Source of the DNA: Centroberyx gerrardi
Taxonomy: Eukaryota; Chordata; Actinopteri; Beryciformes; Berycidae
Direction: 5' to 3'
NCBI RefSeq assembly: GCF_048128805.1
Contig: NC_135999.1
Span: forward strand, 22,493,659-22,557,658
Length of the DNA stretch: 64,000 bases
A program made the position numbers and the translations under genes. Positions 1 through 11,336 of the stretch are shown piece by piece; position 1 is the stretch's first letter; each line of letters opens with the position of its first letter. The notes under the pieces are model-generated. The model saw nothing but the letters and a program-made list of their open reading frames with translations, was not told the DNA's origin and made no database searches.

Positions 1-2
1 TA

Positions 3-1562
3 GAGCAGAGTGTTAGGAAAATACAGCAGCAGAGGCAAGAGAACGGGAGGAACCGGCAGGAGTTGGACAGAGTTAACGACCAGCAACGAAACACACACGA
101 CCACCTCAGCGCGCTCACTAACCACATGACACAGCTGGAGAGCAGCATAGGAAGACTGACAGCCTCGCAGTGCCAGTGTGAGAAACAGCTGGAAGAGGAG
201 ATCCAAAAGCACAAAGAACTGGCGCAACAGAGAGAGACGCTGGAGAGGGAGCTACGTGAGCTGAGAGAGACCTTCAGCACCGCCACACAACGTCTCAGAG
301 AGGACCTGGTCATGGTGGACTGCGAGCTGGAGGAGGGCGGAGCGGTGAGAGGCGTCCATCGGGAGTCCCTGGCTAAAGTCTCTGAGAGATTCAAGTCTCA
401 GGACAGAGAGGAGAACGAAGCGAGAGCCGACCACACCAACGTTTCGCGACGCTTGGAGCGATCCAAGCTGCGGCTCGAGGAGCGAATCGCCTCTATAGTC
501 AAACACCGCATGGAGATAAAAGAGATGGACGAGCAGATCAGACAGCTCCTGGAAAGCAACGTCATCAACAAGGATTTGTTTCAGAGGAATCTCGAAGGCT
601 TGCAGGGCCAGCTGGACGCGGAGAGGAAGACCATCGGCCAGTTCGAGGAGGAGAAAGAAAGGCTGAGTTGGCGTCTGGAGGAGGCGAAGAGGGAACAGGA
701 GGAGCACGTGGCGAAAGTCACCTCTGACATCAGCAAGGCCAGGAGGAGATACCAGGAACTGCGGCGAGAGGAGGTGGAGCTCCAGCAGCACCAGTCTATG
801 AACTCTGAGATCGACTCGCTGACGAGTCTCGTGTCTCAGGCCGAGTTGGACTACAGTAAAATGGAGAAGGCGTACCACCTGGAAATACAACGATGCGCTG
901 CGGAGTCCGAGCGTGTTGCGAGGAGCAGCGAGGAGAAGGAGAGGGAAGTGGAAGAGAGAGAGGAGGCCCTGAAGGAGGTGGAGGCCAGGTTCGACAAAGA
1001 GCAATCCACGCGCCAGAGGCTGAAACATCTCACCTCTGAGCTGAAGAGCAAGGAGGACGAGCTGGAGCGGTCCGTTCAGGAGCTGAGGGAGAACACCGGC
1101 TCTCTGCTCCAGCCCAGGGAGGAGATGAAGGCAGAGCTGGAGGCGATGCGAGCGCGTTACCTCGACCTGCTCGGCAACCAGGCCGCAGAGCTCAGAGCCA
1201 TAGAGACGAGCATCTACGACACGGGGGTGAAGCTGGAGCAGGTCAACATGGAGAACAGCAGGCTGCACCTGTGCATAGCGCAGATGAAGGAGGACGTCGG
1301 CAGCGTCAGGAAGGACAGAGACAGAAACTCGCGGGAGATTCGCCGGCTCACAGAGGAAGTCAATGCCTTGTTTGGCCGTTTAGTGGAAGCCTGGAGAGAG
1401 GACTTGGTGTTTACTCAGGAGTGTCAGGGCAGCGACGGCGTGGTGTTGGAGTCTGTGGGCTTTCTGCTGAACCATCTGCAGACTAGGAGGCTTCAATTAG
1501 GAAACGTCAACACACACCTCCACCAACAGCTGTTCTGCATTAGCAAACTGCTGGGCAGATAA
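3..1562 (+). CDS. Coiled-coil protein, C-terminal part (5' end off window)
   Basis: The frame is open from the window edge to a TAA at 1560-1562, giving about 519 residues without an intron. The protein is almost wholly charged heptad sequence rich in E, K, R, Q and L, as expected of a long alpha-helical coiled coil. There is no catalytic motif, signal peptide or membrane segment. The last ~90 residues are less repetitive (EAWREDLVFTQECQ, then a region ending SKLLGR). It resembles the CCDC class of structural or ciliary/testis coiled-coil proteins; I cannot name the family member with confidence. No ATG is needed within the visible part, because the frame continues upstream, so the start lies outside the window or in an earlier exon. 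The bases tag at 1-3 could also be an intron end, making this one long last exon. A 1.5-kb uninterrupted exon is unusual for such a protein and could indicate a retrocopy. Confidence that it is coding is high; identity is unknown. Confidence 0.8.
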   Translation, partial: EQSVRKIQQQRQENGRNRQELDRVNDQQRNTHDHLSALTNHMTQLESSIGRLTASQCQCEKQLEEEIQKHKELAQQRETLERELRELRETFSTATQRLREDLVMVDCELEEGGAVRGVHRESLAKVSERFKSQDREENEARADHTNVSRRLERSKLRLEERIASIVKHRMEIKEMDEQIRQLLESNVINKDLFQRNLEGLQGQLDAERKTIGQFEEEKERLSWRLEEAKREQEEHVAKVTSDISKARRRYQELRREEVELQQHQSMNSEIDSLTSLVSQAELDYSKMEKAYHLEIQRCAAESERVARSSEEKEREVEEREEALKEVEARFDKEQSTRQRLKHLTSELKSKEDELERSVQELRENTGSLLQPREEMKAELEAMRARYLDLLGNQAAELRAIETSIYDTGVKLEQVNMENSRLHLCIAQMKEDVGSVRKDRDRNSREIRRLTEEVNALFGRLVEAWREDLVFTQECQGSDGVVLESVGFLLNHLQTRRLQLGNVNTHLHQQLFCISKLLGR

Positions 1563-1784
1563 AACACAACTTTAGGAAAGCACAGTTCACCCTATAAATA
1601 ATAATTTTGGGGAACAATCTTGCGATCATCGTGAAGATGGAATCCAGTCCAACTAATTTTTTTTTTTTTTAAATGAGGCTCCAGGTCTGTGTCATAAAGA
1701 GTTAAAAGTCGGCTGATGTTTATGTGAATCCAGCTAAGTTGTGTATATAGCCTACTCAAAGGTGAAATGAGTTTATAATAACTC

Positions 1785-1790
1785 AATAAA
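1785..1790 (+). terminator. Poly(A) signal AATAAA of the coiled-coil gene
   Basis: A canonical AATAAA lies 223 bases after the stop codon, giving a short, plausible 3' UTR. No competing AATAAA on this strand lies between the stop and here. Confidence 0.6.
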
Positions 1791-2169
1791 ACTCACAGCA
1801 CAGGCTAACTGTCTGAAAGAATACGATGTGAAGACAGCTCTTTCAAGTTATTTTTTATTTTTTTAGTGCAGACTCATAACATTATAATTACATATAACTT
1901 ATTTATGAACACAAAAAGCTCAAGTATGTAGACCACACTAAAAAGCATCTACTTTGGGATATATTGACACTTGATTTTTCATAGTGACACATCTCTGTAA
2001 TACAAGGTAGATGCTATACTGTTTTTTGAATAGAATACTATAGCCTATGTTTTGCTCTTTGTTTAAGTATATACATTTTGAACGTGGCTAATTCTGAGAC
2101 AGTAAAATCACTGGTTAAAGGGGAATTACACCCATACTGCCTATTGTATGGCCTGACAAAGCTCACAAG

Positions 2170-3150
2170 TAGGGCTGGGTATCCTAAGGTTTTTACCAAT
2201 TCTGATGCCATTTTCGATTCTTTATCGATTCCTATTAGATAAATTGTTAGGGGGGGAAATACTACATACAACTTTAATGGAGTTAACTTTTGTTGAATTC
2301 CTTAAGTCTGTGTTGACTTACTTTTGATTCTTCCTCTTTGATTCCTAGTGCAAACCCTGACTTGAGTAAAATATAACACTGAAGCATTGTTGAACAAAAA
2401 CAAAAATAACCCGATGAGGCCCTTCACTGCCTCTACTCAATATAAGTAACCGACTATTCCGTAGATTTACGAAGCCGTTCTCCAGGTAAACAGGCAGGTG
2501 CAACCACGTCTTACTGAAAAAAAAACTATCCAGTACAGTGTGAACAGTAACTTAAACGACAAAAGAAAATGCAGATGCAGAAAAAAATCAGCATCTCATG
2601 ATCATAGTGGGAAAGCAGTTAGTGAATATACACCTAAATCAACAGGGATGTAAACCTTCCACCAAAAGCGTAATCACTGCTTGGTGACACTCGCTATAAC
2701 CCGTTATTGGATCATTTCCCCTTGCTAAGCAATGCAGAAATGACAGTTATCATCACTGAGAGATGGAGCGGTGGGACTAAAATGGATGTTAACTCGTTTG
2801 GGATAAATACAGCACGCAGTGAGGAGAGAAACCGCGTGTTGCACTATTAGATTTTTACCTGCTGCAGCGCCAACTTTAACCTGACGGGGAGCAGCAGCGG
2901 ACTCGCTCGATCGCAAAACATCAACAAAGCCGATTTTCCTCACACTTATGCCATGCTGCCCTGCCAAATGACTCTGCATGTTACTCGTGTTGCCATCCTT
3001 TCTCGAAACCAGTCTTTTGCAGGCGTTACACTTCGCCGTCTTGTGGTCGACCCGAGTGAAGTAAACCCAAACTTTCGAGCGTCTTTGTCTCTGCGCCATT
3101 TCTCTTTGGAGGGTTGACTGAGCATGCGCGTGCCCTGACGTCGAGCCACG
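2170..3150 (-). mobile_element. Degenerate hAT-type DNA transposon with BED exon
   Basis: At 2170 the sequence begins tagggctgggtatc, a terminus common in fish hAT elements, followed by the typical attctttatcgattccta stretch. On the minus strand an ORF from ATG 3097-3099 encodes a BED zinc finger (see separate entry), the usual N-terminal domain of hAT transposases. No dimerisation or catalytic region follows: between the BED exon and the terminus there is only AT-rich non-coding sequence. I could not find the matching terminal repeat near 3.1-3.3 kb, so the right boundary is approximate. This is probably an internally deleted or decayed copy. Confidence 0.55.
2859..3099 (-). pseudogene. BED zinc-finger exon of an hAT transposase (remnant)
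   Basis: ATG at 3097-3099 starts an 80-residue frame with the BED layout: an aromatic start (KVWVYFTRV), C-x2-C in AKCNACKRL, then SNMQSHLAGQHG supplying the two histidines. It ends at a good donor (CAG then GTAAAA, intron from 2858), as in two-exon hAT transposases whose first exon carries BED. No downstream catalytic exon is recognisable, so it is scored as a remnant. A domesticated ZBED-like gene is the alternative, but no second exon was found to support that. Confidence 0.55.
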
Positions 3151-3900
3151 TCATGTGTTTGCGATCAACGGCACACCGAAAGGTCCAAAAATCGTAAACA
3201 TTCGGAATAACCATACATGTTTGGCATTGATATGAGGACTCTTCTTTTCCTATGCGTTTAATGGTGGATCGCAAGCCAGCGTAAATAGCTGCATATCGCC
3301 ACCTTTGTACCACGTATGTAGTATCACATAACTATTTTATTGCTATCTTCTATTAATTAAAACCTTTATCTTTAAGAAAACTAAATATTGTCACCCATTT
3401 CTAACATTTAACCTTTTAGACTCCACTCCCTTTCTGTCTCACACCTTGACCCGAAATCTTTCCCTTTCACTTATTCTCTCCTACACTTCCCTTTACAAAC
3501 CTTTACATGTATAGACTTCTGTATCCTATAATAATCCCTTCCCTTGTTATCCATATCCCATTTCTCCTGCCTTAAATTAATCGCTATTCAGCAGTTATTA
3601 AGTACCAATGGTGTAGGATTTGCATGTCCAGCTTCTTCTAGTTAACTGGTTTCAATAAGAAGGACATCTATGGGTGTTGATCTGACAGCACCTAGTCTTA
3701 GTCTTAATGCCCTGTATGGTGTCCTGCCAGTCTGTCCAATTTTCCAAAGTAGTATTGGCTGATGATCAAAAAATATGTGGTTGAGAATCTACCAGTGGTA
3801 GGTTTCAAAACCTATCTTTTCTCGCAATCATACGACCTACCTTAGCACCGCTGGCCTGGGCTCGTCACAGTCTTCTCTCTTACCCTAGCCTAGACAGTAT
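3151..3900. other. Non-coding stretch, no gene seen
   Basis: AT- and pyrimidine-rich DNA between the hAT remnant and the tandem-repeat block. A C/T-rich run lies at about 3420-3580. No splice-bounded open frame or recognised repeat was identified. Confidence 0.5.
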
Positions 3901-4039
3901 TTATATAGAAACTTTGCCGTTGGGAACATAAGCATAGGGATGCCCTCTGGCTACACGGTGTCTAATCACTTCCTATCTGCTGTCTGTATGAGCATGTCTG
4001 TGCCCAAATACGTCTGGGTCTTGTGCTGCTTCTGCACAG

Positions 4040-4042
<3 letters not shown>

Positions 4043-4090
<48 letters not shown>
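4043..4090. repeat. (TG)n microsatellite
   Basis: About 24 uninterrupted TG dinucleotides immediately before the diverged tandem repeat block. Confidence 0.95.
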
Positions 4091-4094
<4 letters not shown>

Positions 4095-4104
4095 GCTGGT
4101 TTTC

Positions 4105-4760
4105 TCCTCCCTTTCTCAGATTCCTCTGACCCTGATGGTCTTCGGTGCTGGCCTTAGTCCCATCCCTAACACTGCTCCCACCTGGATCTCTCTCTCTTCG
4201 TGTGTTCGTTGTCTTTGTGTGTACCTGTCTCTCCCCCCTTTCTCAGACTCCGGTGCAGTGCAGCGGTCGCCAGTGCATGCCATAGTCCCATCCCTGCTGC
4301 TGCTCCCACCCGACGTGCTCTGACTCCGTGTGTTCTGTGTGCAGCTGTCTTCTCTCCCCTTCCCCAGACTCCGGTCCAGTGCTCCACCTGCCAGTGGACA
4401 GGTGTTGCTCCGGCCGGTCGTCGGCGCCGGCCTGGTCCTGCTCCCACCCAACGTGTCTGTCTTGTGTTCTGCTGCTGCTGCTTCTCCCCTTACTCTCTCC
4501 CCCTTTCAGACTCCGGTGCAGTCCAGTGGTCGTCAGCGCCGGCCTCGGTCCCTTCCCACATCCCTGATGCTGCTGCCCCCTTTTGTGTCTCTGACCCTGT
4601 GTGTTCTGTCTGCAGCTGTTTTCCCCCCTTCTTCTGTACGTGTGTGTGTGTCTGGGTGTGTTGTGTGTGTGTACGCGGCTTCCTCTCTCTCCTCTTCTCT
4701 GACTCCAGTGCAGTGTTCTACCTGGCAGTGACGGGTGCTGCCCTGGCTCTTCGTCGTCAG
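4105..4760 (+). repeat. Diverged tandem repeat, about five units of 120-195 bp
   Basis: The phrase cagactccggtgcag or a close variant recurs near 4244, 4364, 4507 and 4702, with a weaker first copy near 4117. Each copy follows a C/T-rich run and precedes a block with gtcgtcagcgccggcc-like and tgctgctcccaccc-like sequence, then ctctgaccctgtgtgttctg. Spacing is roughly 127, 120, 143 and 195 bases. The units look like an expanded, degenerate minisatellite. Open frames through it are composition artefacts rich in S, P, L and C. Confidence 0.7.
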
Positions 4761-4899
4761 TGCTGCCTTGCTCTTCCTTTCCGCTGCTCCCTCCTGGACG
4801 CTGATTTACGACTGCTGCCCTTGCTCCTTTACTGCTGGCCTCAGCCCCCCCTCATCGCCGCATGCTCCTCCCCTTCTTTTGTCTCTCTCTGTTTTCTCT

Positions 4900-5262
4900 T
4901 GTCATCATTGTTGCCCATGACTCTGTCAATGTTTTGCCCGGCACCTATTGCACGCTAAGCCGTCCCGGGGGGGGATCCCTATCTGCCTCAGCCCGCCCAA
5001 GGTTTCTTCCAAGTTTTTTCCTGGGAGTTTTTCCTTGTGTGCATTTAGGGTCTAAGGCTGGGGTGCCGGGTAGGTTAGGCTATATAGAATAGGTAGATTG
5101 TTTGTCTCGCTAAATCTGCTCCTACCTACCTTGTGTTTTTCATTATGCTGTCCTACAAAATTTTGTTTACCACTGATTGTGTTTAGTTAGACCTAGCTAG
5201 ACACATTCTCTGTAAAGCCCTCTGAGACATGCTTGTGATAAAGGGCTATATAAATAAATAAA
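4900..5262 (+). repeat. Interspersed repeat with fish retroelement-type tail
   Basis: The segment contains gtttcttccaagttttttcctgggagtttttccttgtg and ends tctgagacatgcttgtg...aagggctatataaataaa, wording typical of very common teleost interspersed repeats. A second copy of the same tail occurs at 57038-57085 in this window. I cannot name the family without a repeat library. Confidence 0.65.
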
Positions 5263-5762
5263 CTTGAACTTACCAGTGGGCAACAAGTGTGCACAGTGCT
5301 GTCCTACTTACCTGCACCTCTCTGTATACTGCATATCAATAGTCTTTGTCTTCCTAAGAATATAAAACAATTTACTGAGTTAAAAACGAAATGTTCATGT
5401 CTGTGTTTCTCACTGATGATTTTGGATGATCACATTTTTCGCTGAAACAATGTAATTTGAGTTGTAATTAGTACAACAAGGCCTCAGTGTCCTCGGATGA
5501 CGTCACTCTGAGGACAACGTTAGTAGGTTCAACTCTTTGAGAATGGGCACTCAGCTGACTCATTTTTACTCATTTGTGGTCACACAAATTCTGTAACTTT
5601 TAAACCAAAGGAAACCATGTTACTGTCTCCAGTTTTAGGACTTGTGAGACAACAGCAAATAACATATCAGCTTTGTTTTTCCACCAAAGCACACTTTCAT
5701 ATAAGACGAATTTGGTAGGGGCTACATTCATTCAGATGATCCGGCACGTTCACCATGTCATA

Positions 5763-5794
<32 letters not shown>

Positions 5795-6740
5795 CACCAC
5801 AGCCTGTTGCCTAATTGTAAATGTAAAACTCAACATTGTGAACACGCCCCATTCTTCTTGTGAAGAATGAATGGATAAAGCCTGATGAGGATGTTTTGAA
5901 TTGTAATCATCATTTTGAGTTTGAATATGAAATGACAAGGTTATGTCATCCCCATAGTTTCTACTCTGTTGCAAAAGTTTAAGTGCCTAGGTCTTACAAC
6001 TTTCTTCTGCTGTCATTGTGATATTCCATGTATTAGTCATAGCCAAATCAATATATTAATCCTTTAAAATGAGCTTTTGTTGCTCCACTTTTCATACTGA
6101 CATGTTTTACTTACTTACTTTTTTATGACATTTAATGCACTCCTTAATTGCGAAAGCCTACTATAATGCACTGTCACCCAATGCATGTGAATTATGGAGG
6201 ATTTTTTTTTGCTCAGAATTAAAATGTAATTGTTAAACGATAAATGCTTTATTTTATTTTTTTACTGTAGCACTTGGACTGATCATACCAAAATAAAATG
6301 TATAAGTGGAAATGGAAATTTGAAAAGGAATAGAGGAATGGAAAAGATTACATGGCAATTTGAAAATGCAAAGTGAAAATAGACTACTTAAAATGAGAAT
6401 TGAAAATGGAAAATTGAAATAGAAAAAAAAAAAGAACAGATCTTGAAAAGTCTGGAAATTGCACAAAAAAGTATGGAAAAAAATACTGTACTGTCATCTC
6501 ACATGTTCTGATATTTGTTGCTGTGAGGAATAATTCTTCATCTGTAGAGTGATATTACTAGAAGCAACACGACTGTTAGACTGAACACCAGCCAAAAGCT
6601 TCATATCAACAAAATAAGGTCTGGAAAAAGTTTTGTAATTGAAACTGTGCAGGAACCCTGATTTTCAGTTTCAGTTTTCAAGCTGCATGTGTCAGTTTAC
6701 CCAGTGAATAAAGACCACCATTGTCTTTTTTCTTTTCTTT
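5263..6740. other. Non-coding intergenic DNA with one (TG)n
   Basis: Mostly AT-rich unique-looking sequence. A (TG)n tract lies at 5770-5794. At about 6295-6475 there is an A-rich run of loosely repeated aaattgaaaatgg-like words. No gene is supported. Confidence 0.5.
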
Positions 6741-6746
6741 TTTTAG

Positions 6747-6977
6747 ATTCAGGGAGATTCCCCTGTTGCCGATGGAAGACACTTCATCCCGGTGCGGCTC
6801 CTGCCAGCAGATGGCAGAAGGGCCCAGGCTTCATTCTGCCGTGTCGCTGTGACCTTGCCCCTGCAGCTGTCAGACGGTCAAGCTACCACCCACCGCCACT
6901 TCCCTCCTAACAATAACACGCAAACACACACACACATACATGCACTCCTTCTGTGCCACACACACAAATACACACAG

Positions 6978-7014
<37 letters not shown>

Positions 7015-7075
7015 CAAGGCAGCAGCTGAACGAGTGGAGCTGAAGAGAAAGCAGCACTTCATTCCAGTAAGGAGG
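6747..7075 (+). other. Orphan exon-like block with strong splice sites
   Basis: A long T-rich tract ends in an acceptor (ttttttttag, exon from 6747), and the block closes at a near-perfect donor (aaggag then gtaagt, intron from 7076). One frame reads HFIPVRLLPADGRRAQASFCRVAVTLPLQ before a low-complexity CA/GA stretch and a TGA at 7041-7043; I recognise no family. It may be a non-coding 5' UTR exon of noct, whose first coding exon lies 4.4 kb downstream in the same orientation and has an acceptor-like site at 11430, or an exon of an unannotated transcript. (GA)n occupies 6981-7009. Confidence 0.35.
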
Positions 7076-7301
7076 TAAGTCGTCATAAACATGCATTAAA
7101 CTTTGCTCTCTGCTGTCTCTGCACTGTTTAGCCCCATGTGTGATTTGCACCATGTGTTCTGGCAGCCATCTAATCGTGTTCATATACAAGACATCTTTGC
7201 AGCATGCTCATATGATACTTAACACTGACGTTTTTTAGCTTATGCTACTTGGATTTTCTTTAATGTTCCCTCTATCCGCCTATCCTTCTTCTACTATATC
7301 A

Positions 7302-7341
<40 letters not shown>

Positions 7342-8293
7342 TAGATGCCTTAATGTTCCTCTCATTCTTCTCATAAGTTTTTGCACCTCAAACAAGGTTG
7401 GGATAGACGTTCTATTATTGTTCACCAATACATTTTGCTGTTGTCATGTGAAAACCTCCTGCAGTAACTCCTGACTTTAATGCTTTAACTTCAGTTGAAG
7501 GATTACATGCTCCTCTATGGGTGGAGAAAATATTCCAGCCTTTTGGCCTTATGAAACCATTTTAAAGCCCATTGCCTAAACTCAAAAATGCTTGGTAGTC
7601 AAGCTGAGGTCAAAGCTGTTTGACCTCAACAGATACTTTGCATGATCAAATTAGTTTCTTAGAATGTGTTTGAAGCACAAATTTTAATCTCAAGAAACAG
7701 ATTTTGTTTATAGCACAAAGATGGAAGAACTTGTATATAAGAAGTGATTTTCATATAGTCTTTTCATTGAGAAATAATGTTCTCCCTTCAAACTAATGCC
7801 ATTTTTAACACAGGCTAATCAGAATGAAAGTGTGCAAAGTTGGTGTAAGTGAATTGGCTGCAGTTCTCTGGGCGAAGTGGGAGAATTATGTGACGCTCTG
7901 TAATGTCAACAACATGCCACCAGAGTAAATGTGTGGTTGAAGACATTCTGTACGATGAGGAAAGGCAGAAGGGAGACGGGCTTCAGTGACTCTGCAACCA
8001 AAACACACTGCCACTGTCTTTTCTCATGCAGTATACAGACTGAGTGGCACAAGAGTGCATGTCATGTGTTTTTAGTCCTATCTAAAGTCTATTTAGATAA
8101 AGTGTCCCCCAGTTTGTTTAGAGTTCCTTCATGTTGTAATAATCTGTATAAAACGGGGTATGATAGGCTTTGGCAGCAGTGGAGGTGGTTCTCTTTTAAT
8201 GCTGGAGGCTTTATCAGAAGGTCAGGGAGTAAAGCAGCAATCTAACACCACTAACTAGGTAACATATACATGATGTCCTCTTAGTATCACAGA

Positions 8294-8327
<34 letters not shown>

Positions 8328-8843
8328 CACTGACTCAAACGTGCTGTTTTAAAGATAAGAAAATATTTAGTTTTGGTTTCAGAGTGACGTGTTTTTGTTA
8401 AGAAGCCTCTGAAAGTTAAATATGATAATTCATCATCTCAAATCACATTTTCTTTACAACATTCTTTACCTTAATGCACAAACTCCTGAAGAGGTTGACT
8501 TGTAAATGGCAGAAAAAATGTTTAACAGATTTGTAAGTGCAGAGTTGGCTATATAATTATATAGGGTTCTATCATATAGGGTTGTGTTTCACTCCCAGTC
8601 TTTGTCTACAGTACATTGCAAATGTAAACAAATCTTTTACATTTACCAAATATGTATATATATATATATAAAAAATGTACATTACCTGTTGCAGTAGCAG
8701 TGTCAAGAGCTCTGCTACTAGATGTTTTAGCTTTTTGATGGAGACTTTTCAGTTTTGGTTTTGGTTTAGGTTACTTTTGGGCCTTTAAATTACAAATAGG
8801 CGGCTGTTGCAGTGAAATAGTTTAAGTTGTTGTGAGAGACAGG

Positions 8844-8857
8844 ACACACACACACAC

Positions 8858-8906
<49 letters not shown>

Positions 8907-9017
8907 AAAACCCACACACATATTCAAATGTACCGTGCCCTTCAGCCTGTGGGTCATTGATGTGGCAGCTGTCCTATGTGGAAATGTCAATATGCCACTA
9001 AAGGATACAGTGACATA

Positions 9018-9098
<81 letters not shown>
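8844..9098. repeat. (CA)n followed by (CT)n microsatellites
   Basis: An almost pure (CA)n at 8844-8904, with one CG interruption, and an uninterrupted (CT)n of about 40 units at 9019-9098 are separated by only about 115 bases. Confidence 0.95.
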
Positions 9099-9203
9099 GC
9101 CCCCCCATCCCATAAACTCAAATACTATTGCATAGCAAATTATTCAGCTGGGACACACAAGAGATAGTCTACAGGATATGAGTCATGCCCTCCCCCCCTA
9201 ACA

Positions 9204-9235
<32 letters not shown>

Positions 9236-10689
9236 GAAGTAATCAATCATTGCTAAGTAGGCTTGTTTGGACTGTGGGACAATGGCCAGTTTGGTGGAAG
9301 AGAAGCTGGAGTGTCAGTTGCTTGTGGTTCTCTGTGTGCTTTGTGCGTATGAAACCAGTCTGTTTCTAAACCAGTTATTATCCATTTATTATGAAATGTT
9401 TTTTTTCTGTAATCTGCTGCTGTCTTAGCCAGGTCTCCCTGGTAAATTAATGGGATTCTTGATAAATAACTGCCAGTGTCATTTTGGTGCCTGTACCATA
9501 CCATGCCATGACTGGAGGTGGATTGCGCAAGATATTTGCACAGCCTCTGTCGTGAGTCTGCCGACATGAGTCACTCCACACCTCACAAGTCATCAGAGCT
9601 CGAGCCCTTTATTATGGCGCTACCTTTCCCTCCGAGCGCTGATTTACTGACGTCAAAGCAGCAGAGTGGAAAATGAAAACGTCCACTCGTTCGTTCCATT
9701 CGGTTGGATTAAGGGATCAGAATCAGAATGACACGGCTTTGTCTCTGCTCATAAAACGTCCGAATCAGAATCACTTTGATCGCCGAGCACAAAAAAGAGG
9801 TGCCGGCGTTTGTCCTGGTGACGATGGCACAGAGACAGATTGACGCCTTGCAGAGATTAGCAGACAGTTGATAAAGAACCGAACACAGTTTGCCGCCCCC
9901 TTTCACGTTTTGATTCGACGTGATCTCACAAAGATCCATGTTGGTTCTTCGTGTCGCCTGTGGGGTTTTTGTCACAACAAAGACAAATGCAGATAACAGT
10001 GTGTGGGTCTTTATCAACCTCCTGCTGATCTACACCGGACCCTGCACCTCCACTCTACCCGCACACATTATCTTCACTGTTTTCACTGTAAATACTGATA
10101 CATGGCATAAGCACAGCAGCACCTCATGTACAGCGGAGAGTAGAATACACTTTACATATCACTCCATAGTTACACAATATTCACTGCATTGCATTCCATT
10201 CTCAGTGGACTGATTTGACCCCGACCCTGCTAAATACATGAGTGTCATTTTCTTCCATAACACATGATCACAGTCACATTACTGATCAACAGATATCCAC
10301 ATCCCAAATCCGTCCGCCTGTGAGTTTCCAAGTGATCACAAGTTTGGAAAAATACAACTTTATGTGGAAAATATCACACTATTTTTAACTAACGTTTTAG
10401 TGACGTTGAATGGTAGTCTGTGTGGCCTGGGTATTGGCACACATTGCCAACTGAGGAAGTTATTGCAGCACACACACACTCACACACACACACACGCACA
10501 CTTGCTGGGAGACGGTAATTTATGACCAACTGCCTTATTTCTGGTGTCAGTTTTTTTGCAATTATGCAATTATTGTTGTGTAATTGTACAGCAGTGAATG
10601 ATGTTACAACTCATTCTGGCTTTAACACGCCGCGACTCGTGAGCCACGGAAAATTACTTGTCCTCCACTCTAATTCTGTCATTTTTGTG

Positions 10690-10736
10690 TGTTTGAGTGT
10701 GTGTGTGTGTGTAAAACAGACAGAGAGAGAGAGAGG

Positions 10737-10776
<40 letters not shown>

Positions 10777-10820
10777 GTACGAGTCATGTTCTATCAGCAA
10801 TATTGCCTACCACACACCCA

Positions 10821-10857
<37 letters not shown>

Positions 10858-10992
10858 TGTGCGTGTGTGTGTGTGTGTGTGTGTGTAAGACAGACAGAGT
10901 GAGCGAGAGGGTGTGTGTGTGTGTGTGTGTATGTGTGTGTGTGCGAGGGTACGAGTCATGTTCTATCAGCATTATTGCCTACCACACACCCA

Positions 10993-11023
<31 letters not shown>

Positions 11024-11092
11024 TGTGTGTGTGTGTGTGTTTGCGAGGGTACGAGTCATGTTCTATCAGCAATATTGTCTACCACACACCCA

Positions 11093-11125
<33 letters not shown>

Positions 11126-11176
11126 TGTGTGTGTGTGTGTGTAAGACAGACAGAGAGAGAGAGAGAGAGAGAGAGT
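10690..11176. repeat. Compound (TG)n/(GA)n array with three copies of a 57-bp core
   Basis: The unique core gcgagggtacgagtcatg, continuing through tctatcagca and cacacacccactg, occurs three times, at 10771, 10943 and 11043. It is nearly unchanged and separated by variable (TG)n and (GA)n runs. This is a higher-order tandem repeat in which a unique segment was duplicated together with its flanking microsatellites. Confidence 0.9.
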
Positions 11177-11270
11177 GGTTTGGCTTGCACAGTGTCTCCC
11201 TCCCACCCTCCCTCAGCAGCACATGACCTGTAATACCCCATATGGCCTGATGACGTCTATACTTCCTAAT

Positions 11271-11271
11271 C

Positions 11272-11331
<60 letters not shown>

Positions 11332-11336
11332 CCTCC
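11271..11336. repeat. (CT)n microsatellite
   Basis: CT dinucleotides run into ccctccctccctccctgagg, about 225 bases upstream of the proposed noct start codon. Confidence 0.9.

Noticed and set aside
252-1268. 338-residue Leu-rich frame on the minus strand
   Set aside because: It is the antisense shadow of the charged coiled-coil frame on the plus strand; Leu/His/Arg richness follows from complementing Glu/Gln/Arg codons.
4116-5092. Several overlapping open frames rich in Ser, Pro, Cys and Leu on both strands
   Set aside because: They run through the diverged tandem repeat and (TG)n and have no domain, splice context or shared reading frame between repeat units.
10690-11176. A possible CRISPR-like array, because of three regular copies of one core
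   Set aside because: The spacers are simple TG/GA repeats and the genome is vertebrate; it is a compound microsatellite.
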